Shown here one piece after another: positions 1 through 8,595 of a stretch of DNA of 64,000 nt (position 1 is the first letter of the stretch; each line of letters opens with the position of its first letter). The position numbers and the translations under genes are program-made. Origin of the DNA: BJ22 sp021298375 (GTDB lineage Bacteria; Planctomycetota; Planctomycetia; Pirellulales; Pirellulaceae); NCBI GenBank assembly GCA_046343015.1, contig JBKDOL010000059.1, forward strand, positions 1 to 64,000, read 5' to 3'. The notes under the pieces were generated by a model. That model ran no database searches. It worked only from the letters and a program-made list of their open reading frames with translations, and had not been told where the DNA came from.

Positions 1-972
1 GCCAAAGACCTGGCCAGGCTCAGTCAAATGGCCCTCTGGATGATAATGCGATTCATCGGCGGCCCGGGAATCAACCAGCGTAAACGTGCAGGTCGATTGG
101 ATCCGATCGAATTCCCGCTCGATCACCAGCTTGCGAATCGCCTTGGTCTCGCGGTCCACTTCAATCTTTGCTCGCCGCAGCGGGCGACTCATCCAACTCC
201 GCCGAGGCGTCGCGACAATCACTTTGGCATCCGCCGGCCCGGGAGCGAGCTCCAATCTGCAGTTCTTGAGCAGATTGTTGAGCAGCGTCTCCAACTGGAG
301 TGAGTAGAGGTCGCCGATGAATTGCAGCGGGGGCCCGATTTCGTCCGGAGCGATGATGACCGCTTTCTTGCGGCCCAAAGTCATCCAGACTGCTCCCTGC
401 TCATCCCGCCCCCAAGTCCAATCGCGGAGTCCCCGAATCTCAACCCAGAACCGGTCGCCCTGCGTCGCTATTCGCACGTCGCGGCTGATGAAACTGGATT
501 CGCGCGGTTCATCGCTCCGCTGGACTTCGACAACATAAATTCTTTCGATCAGGGCTGCATGCGTCCGAATGGCCGCCTCGACAATCTGGTTGGCGCTGGC
601 AAATGCATCCTGCTCGCCGGCAAAAAATACCAGAAAGCCCAAAAACAGCAGGCTGGCTGCGGCAGCCAACCAGCCTGACACGGACAGCCAGCGCCGCCGC
701 TGGAGCCGAGTCGCAGCTTGCCTCGAGACACCCAGTTCCTGTCCAGTCGTCACTCCGGTGGAGGGCCGGCCAACCAAGTCCACCAAAGCTGCCAACGGCT
801 CTTCACCCAGATTCTCTCCCAGCAGTGAGTCGAGCAGCAGTTGATCCACCAACTCGGACCTCGCTTCCGAATCGCTGGCAAGCAGGTTGTGGAGCTCCGT
901 CAGCTCCTCCGACGAAATCACATCATCGATCAGTCTGGATAGCAGGTAGCCCAAGCGCGGATTGCCGTTCAC
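1..972 (-). CDS. Membrane anti-sigma-like protein with extracytoplasmic sensor domain (3' end outside window)
   Basis: The gene starts at a GTG at 972 that overlaps the stop of the sigma factor gene (GTGA, 4 bp), so the two are almost certainly translationally coupled. All 324 codons in the window are open and the gene continues past the left edge. Residues 1-95 are a charged cytoplasmic region; one membrane helix lies at about 97-118 (WLSVSGWLAAAASLLFLGF). The exported part contains a WGRDEQGAVW block and a LETLLNNLL helix. The same blocks appear in the protein at 6251-7267, so the two are paralogues. Pairing with an ECF sigma factor suggests a membrane anti-sigma factor whose outside domain senses a signal. 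The outside domain recalls LolA/RseB-type folds, but that is inference. Family assignment is moderate because no sequence search was possible. Confidence 0.75.
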   Translation of the reverse strand, partial: MNGNPRLGYLLSRLIDDVISSEELTELHNLLASDSEARSELVDQLLLDSLLGENLGEEPLAALVDLVGRPSTGVTTGQELGVSRQAATRLQRRRWLSVSGWLAAAASLLFLGFLVFFAGEQDAFASANQIVEAAIRTHAALIERIYVVEVQRSDEPRESSFISRDVRIATQGDRFWVEIRGLRDWTWGRDEQGAVWMTLGRKKAVIIAPDEIGPPLQFIGDLYSLQLETLLNNLLKNCRLELAPGPADAKVIVATPRRSWMSRPLRRAKIEVDRETKAIRKLVIEREFDRIQSTCTFTLVDSRAADESHYHPEGHLTEPGQVFG

Positions 973-1496
973 GGTCCCCCTCCCTCGGCCTGCAACTTCG
1001 ATTGGATACAGTCAAGCAGGGCTTGTCGAACCCGGTAGAGTGTCTGGCGAATGGAGGCTTGCGGCCGCCCAATCATCTCCCCAATCGATTCGATCGCATG
1101 CCCCCCCGCATAACGGAGGTCAATCAACTGCCTCTGAGCAGGAGGAAGCAAATTGAGGCAATGCTCCAGAGCCTCTCGTCGCCGGTCGACTTGCGTCAAG
1201 CGCTCTTGAGCCAAATCCGCAAGCTCGCACAGAATCCGCTCATCAAAAACCAAGCGGTCGCGACTGTATTTTCGAAGATGGTTGAGTGCCTTGAACCGGG
1301 CAATTTGGCTGGCCCACGCCCAGAAGTCGGTCCCGGCCTGAAACTCGGATGCCTTTTCCCAAAGGACGGTGTTGACCTCTTGCAGGACATCGTCGACGTC
1401 AGCCGGTCGTACCAAGAGACACCTCACCAACCCGCGGAGGCGGGTCTGGTGAGCGGCAATCAACTGGACAATTTCCGACGGTTCAATGGGCGGCAT
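969..1496 (-). CDS. ECF-type RNA polymerase sigma factor
   Basis: A 175-residue sigma-70 family protein. Region 2 is visible around residues 20-75 (DVDDVLQEVNTVLWEKA, then FWAWASQIARFKALNHLRKY) and region 4 around 115-165 (LPPAQRQLIDLRYAGG, then a helix-turn-helix with ASIRQTLYRVRQALLDCI). It resembles the short Rhodopirellula/Verrucomicrobium family of sigma factors. ATG at 1496 is preferred over a TTG two codons upstream because GAGGAG lies 8 bases before the ATG. The next gene, a membrane anti-sigma-like protein, overlaps by 4 bp. It should direct transcription of a small regulon under control of that partner; the regulon is unknown. Confidence 0.9.
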   Translation of the reverse strand: MPPIEPSEIVQLIAAHQTRLRGLVRCLLVRPADVDDVLQEVNTVLWEKASEFQAGTDFWAWASQIARFKALNHLRKYSRDRLVFDERILCELADLAQERLTQVDRRREALEHCLNLLPPAQRQLIDLRYAGGHAIESIGEMIGRPQASIRQTLYRVRQALLDCIQSKLQAEGGGP

Positions 1497-1675
1497 CTTC
1501 AAGGCTCCTCAAATCTAATGTCGCACATCGAACCGGAATCAACAGCACGGTCAATAAAGTCAGTCTGAAATCAGTGATTGATCGAGCTGGATTGCCGACC
1601 GTTATCGCTGGTGGCGACGTTTGAGTCCCAGGCGGAGGAAGGTTTCCGACCGCCGGGAAAGGATGCGAATCCAGC

Positions 1676-2674
1676 CTACTTCTGCTCAAGCGTGCACTTG
1701 CCGGCGAGTTCCTGTTCGAGTCGACCCGACTTCAGGTACTCCTTCGCAGCCTTGGAGTCCTTGAGGTAGGCGTCCCAGTAACTCGTGGTGCAGCGCTTGA
1801 CGACTTCCGTCACGCCATCGCCTCGAGCACGGAGTCCACCACCAAACGATAAGTGGTTTGCCCCCTCGATCACCACGAGGTACTTATCCCCAGCAGGGCT
1901 GTACTTGTAAGGTTCCTTTTTCCAATCGACCCCCTGCCCTCCCACACCCCGATCTCGCGTCCCCGTGATCGTCATCATCGGCAAACGCAGCCCATCCCAA
2001 CTCCTGTCGGTCAATCCTTGCTGACCAGTCCCTTGAGCTGAAATCGGGAGAATGCATTTGACTCGCTTGTCGAGAAAACTCTTGCCTTTCTCCTGACCGA
2101 GATCAGCCGTGACGCCGCCGATTAACATCGCGGTGTAGGCACCAAACGAATGACCTGCGACTCCGATGGAATTTGGGTCGATTTTGTTCTTCAGCCCCGG
2201 AACCAAATTCGGCAACTCATCCAGGCTGTCCAGAATCAAGACCAAATCAGCGACCCGAGCGCTGATCTTGTTCGGGTCATTCAGACCGCCCAGCAATCCA
2301 CCACGTCCCCGCCCGCGAGGTTTTTCAGCGTCCTCGCTTTCACTCTGAGATTCGCCTCGCGTCCGACCAAGGCCATCGCCGTGCGAGGGATGGATGACCA
2401 CATACCCATGACTGGCCCAATGCTTCCCCACGGGGCCAAACGCTTCCTTATCGCCACCGAAGCCGTGCGAGAAAACGATTAACGGGTAAGGACCGCCGGT
2501 GCGGGGATAGTAGATTTTTACTGCCAGTTCCTTTGTCCCGCGCCCATCCTTGATCGAGAGGGTATCGACAACTTCGACCGCCAGCGATCCATCTTGCGAC
2601 CTGCTCGATTCACCAGCAAGCGAGGATGAGAGTCCACCTCCAATCGCGATCAACAAGGTCAACAGCCTGAACAT
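1676..2674 (-). CDS. Secreted alpha/beta hydrolase (PAF-acetylhydrolase / dienelactone hydrolase-like)
   Basis: A 332-residue protein with a signal peptide (about 1-20). The alpha/beta hydrolase core starts with an oxyanion strand LIVFSHGFGG at 66-75. The nucleophile elbow GHSFG puts the serine at about 176, with a likely acid at D241 (TGTRDRG) and histidine at H274 (GANHLSFGG), so the triad is complete. A charged Arg/Gly/Glu-rich insert lies at about 105-130. The substrate is probably an ester or lipid outside the cytoplasm but cannot be fixed. GAGGGG precedes the ATG. It sits 180 bp upstream of the sigma factor gene start at 1496 and on the same strand, so it may share its control. Confidence 0.85.
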   Translation of the reverse strand: MFRLLTLLIAIGGGLSSSLAGESSRSQDGSLAVEVVDTLSIKDGRGTKELAVKIYYPRTGGPYPLIVFSHGFGGDKEAFGPVGKHWASHGYVVIHPSHGDGLGRTRGESQSESEDAEKPRGRGRGGLLGGLNDPNKISARVADLVLILDSLDELPNLVPGLKNKIDPNSIGVAGHSFGAYTAMLIGGVTADLGQEKGKSFLDKRVKCILPISAQGTGQQGLTDRSWDGLRLPMMTITGTRDRGVGGQGVDWKKEPYKYSPAGDKYLVVIEGANHLSFGGGLRARGDGVTEVVKRCTTSYWDAYLKDSKAAKEYLKSGRLEQELAGKCTLEQK

Positions 2675-2995
2675 TCCAGCCCCTCAATTCTGCTTCAATT
2701 CGTTGCGGTCACCGTTTCCACTCGACCGACCTAACTTCCGGAGGTGTCCGCCGCAAGCAACTGAGAAACTGGATCAACTCCAGTTCTGGGGCTACTCCTT
2801 GAACTTACCGCCCGTCGGCCAGAGCCTGGACTCGCGGACCTGCTCTAAAAGGCTTATGTCGCCCTCGGGCCGAACGTCAACAAGAGCAGTGAATTGTTTC
2901 CTCCTTCAGAGTCGCATTTTTTTGCGTTTAGCGGAAACGCCGATTTTTCCGCTTGGTTTCCGCGAACTCTTCCCGACGCGAGAGGACTGCCGTGT
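2675..2995. other. Intergenic region between two hydrolase genes
   Basis: No coding sequence is supported in these 321 bases. It should hold the promoter of the hydrolase gene that begins at 2674. Around 2928-2972 the sequence can fold (GCGGAAA with TTTCCGC), but no run of T follows on the minus strand, so a terminator call for the large fusion gene is not justified. Confidence 0.5.
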
Positions 2996-5900
2996 CTATT
3001 TCACCGCAATGCCGTGGTTGCCAAAGACCATCGTCTTGGGAGCAGTAGCGGTGTGAGCCGGCCAGGCAGGCAGCTGCTTGCCGCTCGGTTGGCCATCGCG
3101 CATGAAGGTGATCCAGTACTCGAGCATCGCCGCGCTAATCGCTCGACCTTGCTCCGAATCCTCGACTGGCTGGGAGTCATCCTCGCGCCCGCCACTCCTC
3201 GCGGCGCCGCCAGCCCCTCCGCCCGCGCCCCCTTCACCGCGGCGCATCCGCGCGGCATTGGCCACTTGCTCATTGCGGAATCCATACTGAGCCGCCAGCG
3301 ACTGGCCAATCGTTCCAAATGCATAGGCGACCGACTCACCATGCTTGGCCGCGAAACGACTCTCGCGCGACTGCGGCGGCACATAGGTTAATTGAAACAT
3401 CCAGACCTTTTGTCCCGCCCGCACCATCTGGTCAGCCAATTGCCGCTGAAAACCAAATGCCCCGCCCGAGCTGACCTCGTCGCTCAATTGCCTCGCGCCG
3501 GACTCGCCATTGGCCGCGCCGATCAACACCGGAATCTTGGCCTGCCGACCTTGTGCAAACAGATCGGCTGGAACCGCTTCGACCAGCCGTCCATCGATGA
3601 TCGGCTTGACCGGTAAGTCCAACTGGCGAATCAGCCCGACATTCACTGCCAAATCGTTCGCCGCCGCGCGTCGCAGTTCCTCGCTCGACGCGCGTGCCCC
3701 CAGACCAAGCTGCTCCGCCAAGCGAACGCCCGCCGCCTCGGCTTCGGCCAGCGTTTGGATGTTCTGGATTCCACCGCTGCTGTGGATGATCGCCTTGTGA
3801 AACAGCCCCTCGGCCTGTGGAACTCCCATCAGAAACAGACAGCTTGTTCCCCCTGCCGACGAACCGGAGATTGTGACATTCCCCGGGTCTCCGCCAAAAG
3901 CCGCAACGTTGTCGCGCGTCCAGCGGAGCGCGGCGATCATATCGAGCAGGCAGTAATTGCCCAGCGGCTCGTCAGGTTTGCTCTCGGCGGTCAACGACGG
4001 ATGGGCAAACAGCCCCAACGGCCCCAGCCGATAGTTAATCGTGATCACCACTGCGCCACGCTTGGCCAGCTCCGATCCATCGTACCGCGGCTGGCCACCC
4101 GATCCTTGAATGAACGCGCCGCCGTGAATCCAGAACAAAACCGGCAGCTTCGAGTCCGCCGCGGCGTTTGCTGGCGTCCAAATATTGAGGCAGAGGCAGT
4201 CCTCGCTCTGGGCGCTGCGCGGGGCAAACGTCTCGCCTTGCAGTGCGAGCGGCCCGAACTGAATCGCCTCGCGAACTCCTTGCCAAGGTTCAACCGGCCC
4301 GGCCGCTTGCCAACGTCGCTCTCCGACTGGTGCGGCCGCGTACGGGACGCCGCGAAAAATTCGCACGTCGCCCGCCAGCTCGCCGACCAATTCGCCAGCT
4401 GCAATTTTCAACGGTGAAGTCTTGGCTCTGACTTGTCCAGCACCGCCCCCACCGCCGCCGGTCGGACTAGCCGGATTCGCCCCACCGCCCGGAGCCGGCA
4501 GATCCGGCCGGGGATTTCCACTCGCGCCGCGACCGGGTCGATTCGCTCCGCGGCCTGCTGGGCCCGCTTGCCCCGACGACTGTCCGCCCCGTCCCAACTG
4601 ACTCTTGAGGTCGCTCATCCCTTCGAACTCAGTTTTACTGAGCGAACCATCGCCATCGGCATCGAGGCGATCAAACAAGCGATCCGCCAGTTCGGGACGA
4701 CTGGAAAAGGCCGCTGATCCACTGAGTTGTTTCTGGAACGACTCGCGCGAGACCTTTCCCGAGCCACCCGCGAGCGTTTCGAAATCAGCTCCAGCGAATC
4801 CGCCGCCACCCCTTCCACCGCCCATCGCGGCACCTGCTCCACCACCGCGGGGCGAGCCCTGACCGCGTGCCATCCCCGCACCGCGACCAGCCCCCGCTCC
4901 GGCACCGCGACCCGGTTGCATCTTCTCTCCTGGTGGTTGCTCCTGCTGCTCCTGGTCTTTTTCCTGCGTCTGCATCAGTCCCTCTTCCTGGGGCATCGCT
5001 TCGCCGGCCTCTTCAGTGTCGGGCGTTTCGCTCGGTTGCCCTTCCGGCTTCTGCCCACTTTTGTCAGACGACTTCGACGCAGCCTGGGATGCGGGCGACG
5101 CGGCTGCCTTCGCATCTTTGCGGGCAAACTGTTGGGTGAAAAAATCGATCATCGTGCGCCGCGCGGTCAACTCCTCTTGCGCTTCCTCTGGCGTCTTCTC
5201 GCCTCGGAGATCGCGGGCGGCGCTGACCGTGCGGGCCCAGTAGAACCCGTGCGGGCTTTTTTCCGCGGTGTAAACTTGGATGTCCTTTTTTGCCGCCTGC
5301 ATTTGCTTGATCATCGGTTCGATCAGCACATGCGGCGCCTGGTCATCGCCACGGCTGGTGAGGAAAAGCGTCGGGATGACAATCATGCTTGCATTCGCCT
5401 CGATGGAATGCTGCGTGAGGAATTCCTTGATTTGCGGGTCGGACATCCGCCGCCCTTTCTGCATCCCGTTGAGCAATCTGCGGCCATTGAGCATCAGGTC
5501 TTCTCGCGCCCGCGCGGGTACTTGAGAGAGCGGCGGTAGGTTTGGATCGCCGAGCATGTAGACCAGCGGGTCGGTCATCCAAGGCGAACCTGCAGCGACG
5601 CAAAGAAATTCCTGGCCCATCTTCTCGGCGGCAACGAGCGCCAGATGGCCGCCGTGACTTCCACCGACAACTCCGACTCGATTCGAATCAATCTGGGGCA
5701 GTTGTTTGGCAAAGCGTATCCCGGCCACGACGTCGTCTTGTTCCATCCCGAACAGCGCTCCGTTCCCCGCGCGGTAACTGATGGCGAGAATCGCCCAGGG
5801 TTGTTCATTGAACGCGTTGATGGTCGGCGACAGGCCGCCGGGCGCCGCCATGGTGCGAATGTAGCCGAGGTCGCGATTCCCTTGCCCGCCATGAATCGTC

Positions 5901-6244
5901 ACCAGCATCGGAAACGGTCCGTCCCCCTTGGGCATCGAAAGTACACACGGGATCATCCGACCGTCGCTGGAGGGATACTGCAATTCCGTGACGAGTCGAT
6001 TGCCGATGGCTTCCGTCTTGCCTGAAGGAGTCATTGCCCCCGGGCGATTTTGCATCTGCTTCATCTTTTCGCGGACGCCCCGCCGCTCGTCGTCGCTGAT
6101 CTCGCCGTCGCCATTGGTATCAAAGCGCTGCAGCAGCGATTTTTCTGTTCCACTCCCTCGGTCCGGACGCTCCTGGGCCCAACCGGCCGAGACGAGCAGC
6201 AGGAAAGCAGTCAGACAGAACGGGATGGCATTGAGCATATTCAT
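2996..6244 (-). CDS. Double-hydrolase fusion: EF-hand, prolyl-oligopeptidase-type hydrolase, EF-hand, type B carboxylesterase
   Basis: A 1082-residue secreted protein with signal peptide 1-23. In order: an EF-hand at 42-53 (DTNGDGEISDDE); an alpha/beta hydrolase at about 85-370 with nucleophile GGSHGG (S196), acid at D300 or D301 (SRGDD) and H332 (SPHGF); a Gln/Gly/Arg-rich linker at about 375-485; a second EF-hand at 528-539 (DADGDGSLSKTE); another Gly-rich linker; then a carboxylesterase type B domain at about 608-1082 with SEDCLCLNIW, GSSAGG (S796), likely E914 (NGESG) and H969 (KHGES). Both active sites look intact. The start ATG is 6 bp after the upstream gene and its AAAGGT ribosome site lies in that gene's 3' end, so it is the third gene of a sigma/anti-sigma operon. 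Likely role: deacylation of an extracellular polymer or ester, possibly calcium dependent. Confidence 0.88.
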   Translation of the reverse strand: MNMLNAIPFCLTAFLLLVSAGWAQERPDRGSGTEKSLLQRFDTNGDGEISDDERRGVREKMKQMQNRPGAMTPSGKTEAIGNRLVTELQYPSSDGRMIPCVLSMPKGDGPFPMLVTIHGGQGNRDLGYIRTMAAPGGLSPTINAFNEQPWAILAISYRAGNGALFGMEQDDVVAGIRFAKQLPQIDSNRVGVVGGSHGGHLALVAAEKMGQEFLCVAAGSPWMTDPLVYMLGDPNLPPLSQVPARAREDLMLNGRRLLNGMQKGRRMSDPQIKEFLTQHSIEANASMIVIPTLFLTSRGDDQAPHVLIEPMIKQMQAAKKDIQVYTAEKSPHGFYWARTVSAARDLRGEKTPEEAQEELTARRTMIDFFTQQFARKDAKAAASPASQAASKSSDKSGQKPEGQPSETPDTEEAGEAMPQEEGLMQTQEKDQEQQEQPPGEKMQPGRGAGAGAGRGAGMARGQGSPRGGGAGAAMGGGRGGGGFAGADFETLAGGSGKVSRESFQKQLSGSAAFSSRPELADRLFDRLDADGDGSLSKTEFEGMSDLKSQLGRGGQSSGQAGPAGRGANRPGRGASGNPRPDLPAPGGGANPASPTGGGGGGAGQVRAKTSPLKIAAGELVGELAGDVRIFRGVPYAAAPVGERRWQAAGPVEPWQGVREAIQFGPLALQGETFAPRSAQSEDCLCLNIWTPANAAADSKLPVLFWIHGGAFIQGSGGQPRYDGSELAKRGAVVITINYRLGPLGLFAHPSLTAESKPDEPLGNYCLLDMIAALRWTRDNVAAFGGDPGNVTISGSSAGGTSCLFLMGVPQAEGLFHKAIIHSSGGIQNIQTLAEAEAAGVRLAEQLGLGARASSEELRRAAANDLAVNVGLIRQLDLPVKPIIDGRLVEAVPADLFAQGRQAKIPVLIGAANGESGARQLSDEVSSGGAFGFQRQLADQMVRAGQKVWMFQLTYVPPQSRESRFAAKHGESVAYAFGTIGQSLAAQYGFRNEQVANAARMRRGEGGAGGGAGGAARSGGREDDSQPVEDSEQGRAISAAMLEYWITFMRDGQPSGKQLPAWPAHTATAPKTMVFGNHGIAVK

Positions 6245-6250
6245 CGGTCT

Positions 6251-7267
6251 TTACCTTTTGCTGTTCTCAGTCTTGCTTGTCGTCGGACCACGCATCCGCT
6301 GGATGAACTCGCGGAGCAATTCCGAGCGTCGACCGCGACGGGAATTTCGGTCGAGCACTTCCGCGTTGGGCTGGAGGTAGGTCTGCAGTTCATAGGTCGA
6401 ATCCTCCCGAGCGGCCACCTCTTCAAGCTTAAAGCTGACGACGGCTACCGCGCGTCCGTTGTTCACCCGCTCCAGAGTCGCCCGGCGTACGATCGACGTG
6501 CCGCGTTCGATTTCCAGTTCGACCCGCCCGAATTTCGCGTCCTGCTTATTCGACTGAGGTCGAGCCTCAATCACTTCGATTCCCTGCTTTCGCTGGCTTG
6601 ATTTCAGTTCAAAATCGCGGAGCAGGTTTTCGAGCAGCGTTTGCAAATCGAGCGTCCGCAACTCGCAGACCTCTTCCAGCACCTCGGGAATGTCGTCGCC
6701 CCTAAAGATCGCGCCGGCCTGGCCAGTCGTCGTGAACCAAAGAGAGCCCGCGGCATCGCGCCCCCAGACCAACTTGCCCTCGCTGGAGTTGAAAATCTGA
6801 ACGAATCGTTCGCCCCGCACCCAGAGCGTTGACGGAGGACTGGCCGAACGCTGGCGGAACGGATTGCGGTGGGGTGTCGCGTTCGGCTCGACCACCAGGG
6901 TGTAGCGGCGGTCGATCAGACGCTGACAAGCCGTTAGCGCCTGTTGCACCAGTTCGGCAGGACTCGCGATCGCTTTGGGCAGGAGGGCCAGCGAGGCGAG
7001 TACGATCGTGATGACGGCTGCGGCCCAGATCGAAGTCCGCATGACCCAGCGACGAGAGGCGGGCGGCGTCAGGATCCTCTGGACCGACGATCCCGCTGCG
7101 CCCAGCGATGAGCGTGCGAGCAGTTCGTTGAGCACTGCGCGCTGGGTCAAGCAGGCGACCGCCTCCGGAGAGTCTTCCAGCTCACTTTGCAACTGGGCGA
7201 AGTCCTCTTCCGGCAGTTCGCCGTCGAGCCAGCGGTCGAGGTCCTGTTTGAGCCGATCGGAGATCAT
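6251..7267 (-). CDS. Membrane anti-sigma-like protein with extracytoplasmic sensor domain
   Basis: A 338-residue protein. The cytoplasmic N-terminus (MISDRLKQDLDRWLDGELPEE and following) resembles short anti-sigma domains. A single membrane helix lies at about 75-98 (MRTSIWAAAVITIVLASLALL). The exported domain carries WGRDAAGSLWF and LQTLLENLL blocks that match the paralogue at the left edge of the window. The ATG overlaps the sigma factor stop (ATGA, 7264-7267). The double hydrolase gene follows after 6 bp. The order sigma, sensor, hydrolase suggests a self-contained signalling unit that induces the hydrolase. The LolA/RseB-like nature of the outside domain is inference. Confidence 0.8.
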   Translation of the reverse strand: MISDRLKQDLDRWLDGELPEEDFAQLQSELEDSPEAVACLTQRAVLNELLARSSLGAAGSSVQRILTPPASRRWVMRTSIWAAAVITIVLASLALLPKAIASPAELVQQALTACQRLIDRRYTLVVEPNATPHRNPFRQRSASPPSTLWVRGERFVQIFNSSEGKLVWGRDAAGSLWFTTTGQAGAIFRGDDIPEVLEEVCELRTLDLQTLLENLLRDFELKSSQRKQGIEVIEARPQSNKQDAKFGRVELEIERGTSIVRRATLERVNNGRAVAVVSFKLEEVAAREDSTYELQTYLQPNAEVLDRNSRRGRRSELLREFIQRMRGPTTSKTENSKR

Positions 7268-7800
7268 TCCCCGCCCTCCAGGGCCAGCCGCCGCTCAATG
7301 CACTCGGCCAGCGACTCGCGGATGCGAAAAAGGGTCACCCGGACCGAGGCGGGCGTCGAGCGAACCGCTTCAGCAATTTGTTCGATGCGTTGGCCTTCGT
7401 GGTACTTCGAGCGAATCAGGTTGCGGGATCGCTCGGGCAGCTTCTCGAGGCAGTGCTCCAGCGCGGCAGCCCGGGGTGAGTGTTCATCGCGGCGCTCGAC
7501 CAGCGCCCCGGCCAGCGCGTCGAGCAATTGTTCGCTCAGTGCTTGTGGTCGTTTGGAACGATCGCGGTAGTAGTCGACGACTCGGGACTTGGCCAACCAG
7601 AGGACCCACGCAATAAAGGGCCGGTTCTCGTCGTATTCTTCGAACCGGCGGGCGACGGTTAAAGCCGTTTGCTGGACCACATCCTCGCGATCGGAGACCC
7701 GACTGACGGCGGCGGCGACGAAAGCCCTGACGGCAGTCTCCGATCCGAGCCACAGCCGGGTCATTCTCTCGCGGATTTCGATTTCTTTTTCGGTTCCCAT
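7264..7800 (-). CDS. ECF-type RNA polymerase sigma factor
   Basis: A 178-residue sigma-70 family protein. Region 2 is seen at about 35-80 (SDREDVVQQTALTVARRF, then FIAWVLWLAKSRVVDYYRDR) and region 4 at about 118-168 (LPERSRNLIRSKYHEGQRI, then ASVRVTLFRIRESLAECIERR). It is paralogous to the sigma factor at 969-1496 and, like it, is followed by a membrane sensor gene with a 4-bp overlap. First gene of a three-gene operon running to 2996. Probably an autoregulated ECF system controlling the fused hydrolase. Confidence 0.92.
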   Translation of the reverse strand: MGTEKEIEIRERMTRLWLGSETAVRAFVAAAVSRVSDREDVVQQTALTVARRFEEYDENRPFIAWVLWLAKSRVVDYYRDRSKRPQALSEQLLDALAGALVERRDEHSPRAAALEHCLEKLPERSRNLIRSKYHEGQRIEQIAEAVRSTPASVRVTLFRIRESLAECIERRLALEGGE

Positions 7801-7872
7801 GGTGGGAGTGCCGAGGCGGGATGATTTTTGTTAACAGCAAACTGGCAAGAGTCCACTTTTTAACACGGCACC

Positions 7873-7916
7873 AAAGGGGACGGGGGTCAATTCGTGAATT
7901 GACCCCCGTCCCCTTT
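7873..7916. repeat. Perfect 20-bp-arm palindrome, REP-like
   Basis: Arms at 7873-7892 and 7897-7916 are exact reverse complements around a 4-base spacer CGTG, with core GGGGACGGGGGTCAATT. It lies just downstream of the nucleotidyltransferase gene. Such palindromes are typical of REP elements mobilised by Y1-type transposases; it could also end transcription, though the T run is short. Confidence 0.75.
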
Positions 7917-7933
7917 CTTTATCCGCGGAGCGG

Positions 7934-8545
7934 CTACCCCTCGGGGTTATCGAGCAAAGCCTTCAGCCGCGGCGCGAGCGGAGCGGGGAGTCGCGCCAGC
8001 CAATCGGGGTCGAGCATTCCCACCTGAATCAAGTCCCTCAAATGAGTGCGGTCTTTGTCTCGGTAACTGTTCAGTTTCATCTCCACCAGCGCCGCCAGTT
8101 CGACAATCCGCTTTTGATTGAGCTCGACCGCCTGCTCCACGTGGGGGGCTGCGGTGGCGTACTCGTTCTTCACTTTGCGGCCGGCCAGCAGAATGTGCAG
8201 GCCTTGGCTGGGTTTACCGGCCGGTCCATCCAGAAAGATGATCGGATCCATCACCTGGTCGCGCACAAAACCGGCCTGCTCCAAGGCGACCGTCGCACGC
8301 GGCAAATCGGACTCCTCCAAGAGCAAGTCCACGTCTCGCGTATTTCGCACCGCGCCATCATCGACCGTGGCTACCCAGGCGGCGACCGCGTTTCCGCCAA
8401 TCACTGCATAGGGAATCTGCGCGGAGCGCAGTGCCTCACAGGCTCGATTCAATCGCTCTTGAACGAGTTCCACTGCCCGAAACATCCTCTGGAAGACATC
8501 GAGCGCCGGCTCTTGGACCTCGCCCGCTGGTTGATTGGTGTCCAT
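7934..8545 (-). CDS. Nucleotidyltransferase-fold protein (AbiEii/MNT-like)
   Basis: About 203 residues from ATG 8545; a TTG six codons upstream is a weaker start. The middle contains GGNAVAAWV followed by RNTRDVDLLL, which is the G-(G/S)...DxD pattern of the DNA polymerase beta-type nucleotidyltransferase superfamily. The conserved helices after it (LPRATVALEQAGF) fit the AbiEii / DUF6036 type of proteins, which act as toxin components or are of unknown role. No partner antitoxin gene is visible beside it. The gene stands between a perfect palindrome (7873-7916) and a dispersed 22-bp repeat (8574-8595), so it may be a recently acquired cassette. Confidence 0.75.
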   Translation of the reverse strand: MDTNQPAGEVQEPALDVFQRMFRAVELVQERLNRACEALRSAQIPYAVIGGNAVAAWVATVDDGAVRNTRDVDLLLEESDLPRATVALEQAGFVRDQVMDPIIFLDGPAGKPSQGLHILLAGRKVKNEYATAAPHVEQAVELNQKRIVELAALVEMKLNSYRDKDRTHLRDLIQVGMLDPDWLARLPAPLAPRLKALLDNPEG

Positions 8546-8573
8546 CCCGAAATTGTACCCCAAACGAAATCGA

Positions 8574-8595
8574 AAACGGGGTCAGGTCCAGTTTT
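8574..8595. repeat. Dispersed 22-bp repeat, copy 1
   Basis: The 22-mer centred on GGGGTCAGGTCC, flanked by AAAC and AGTTTT, occurs identically at 17306-17327. The ends AAAAC and GTTTT are inverted. It abuts the stop codon of the TPR protein gene at 8596. Confidence 0.8.

Noticed and set aside
7873..7916. Palindrome as a phage attachment site
   Set aside because: No integrase or tRNA is nearby; a REP-like repeat explains it better.
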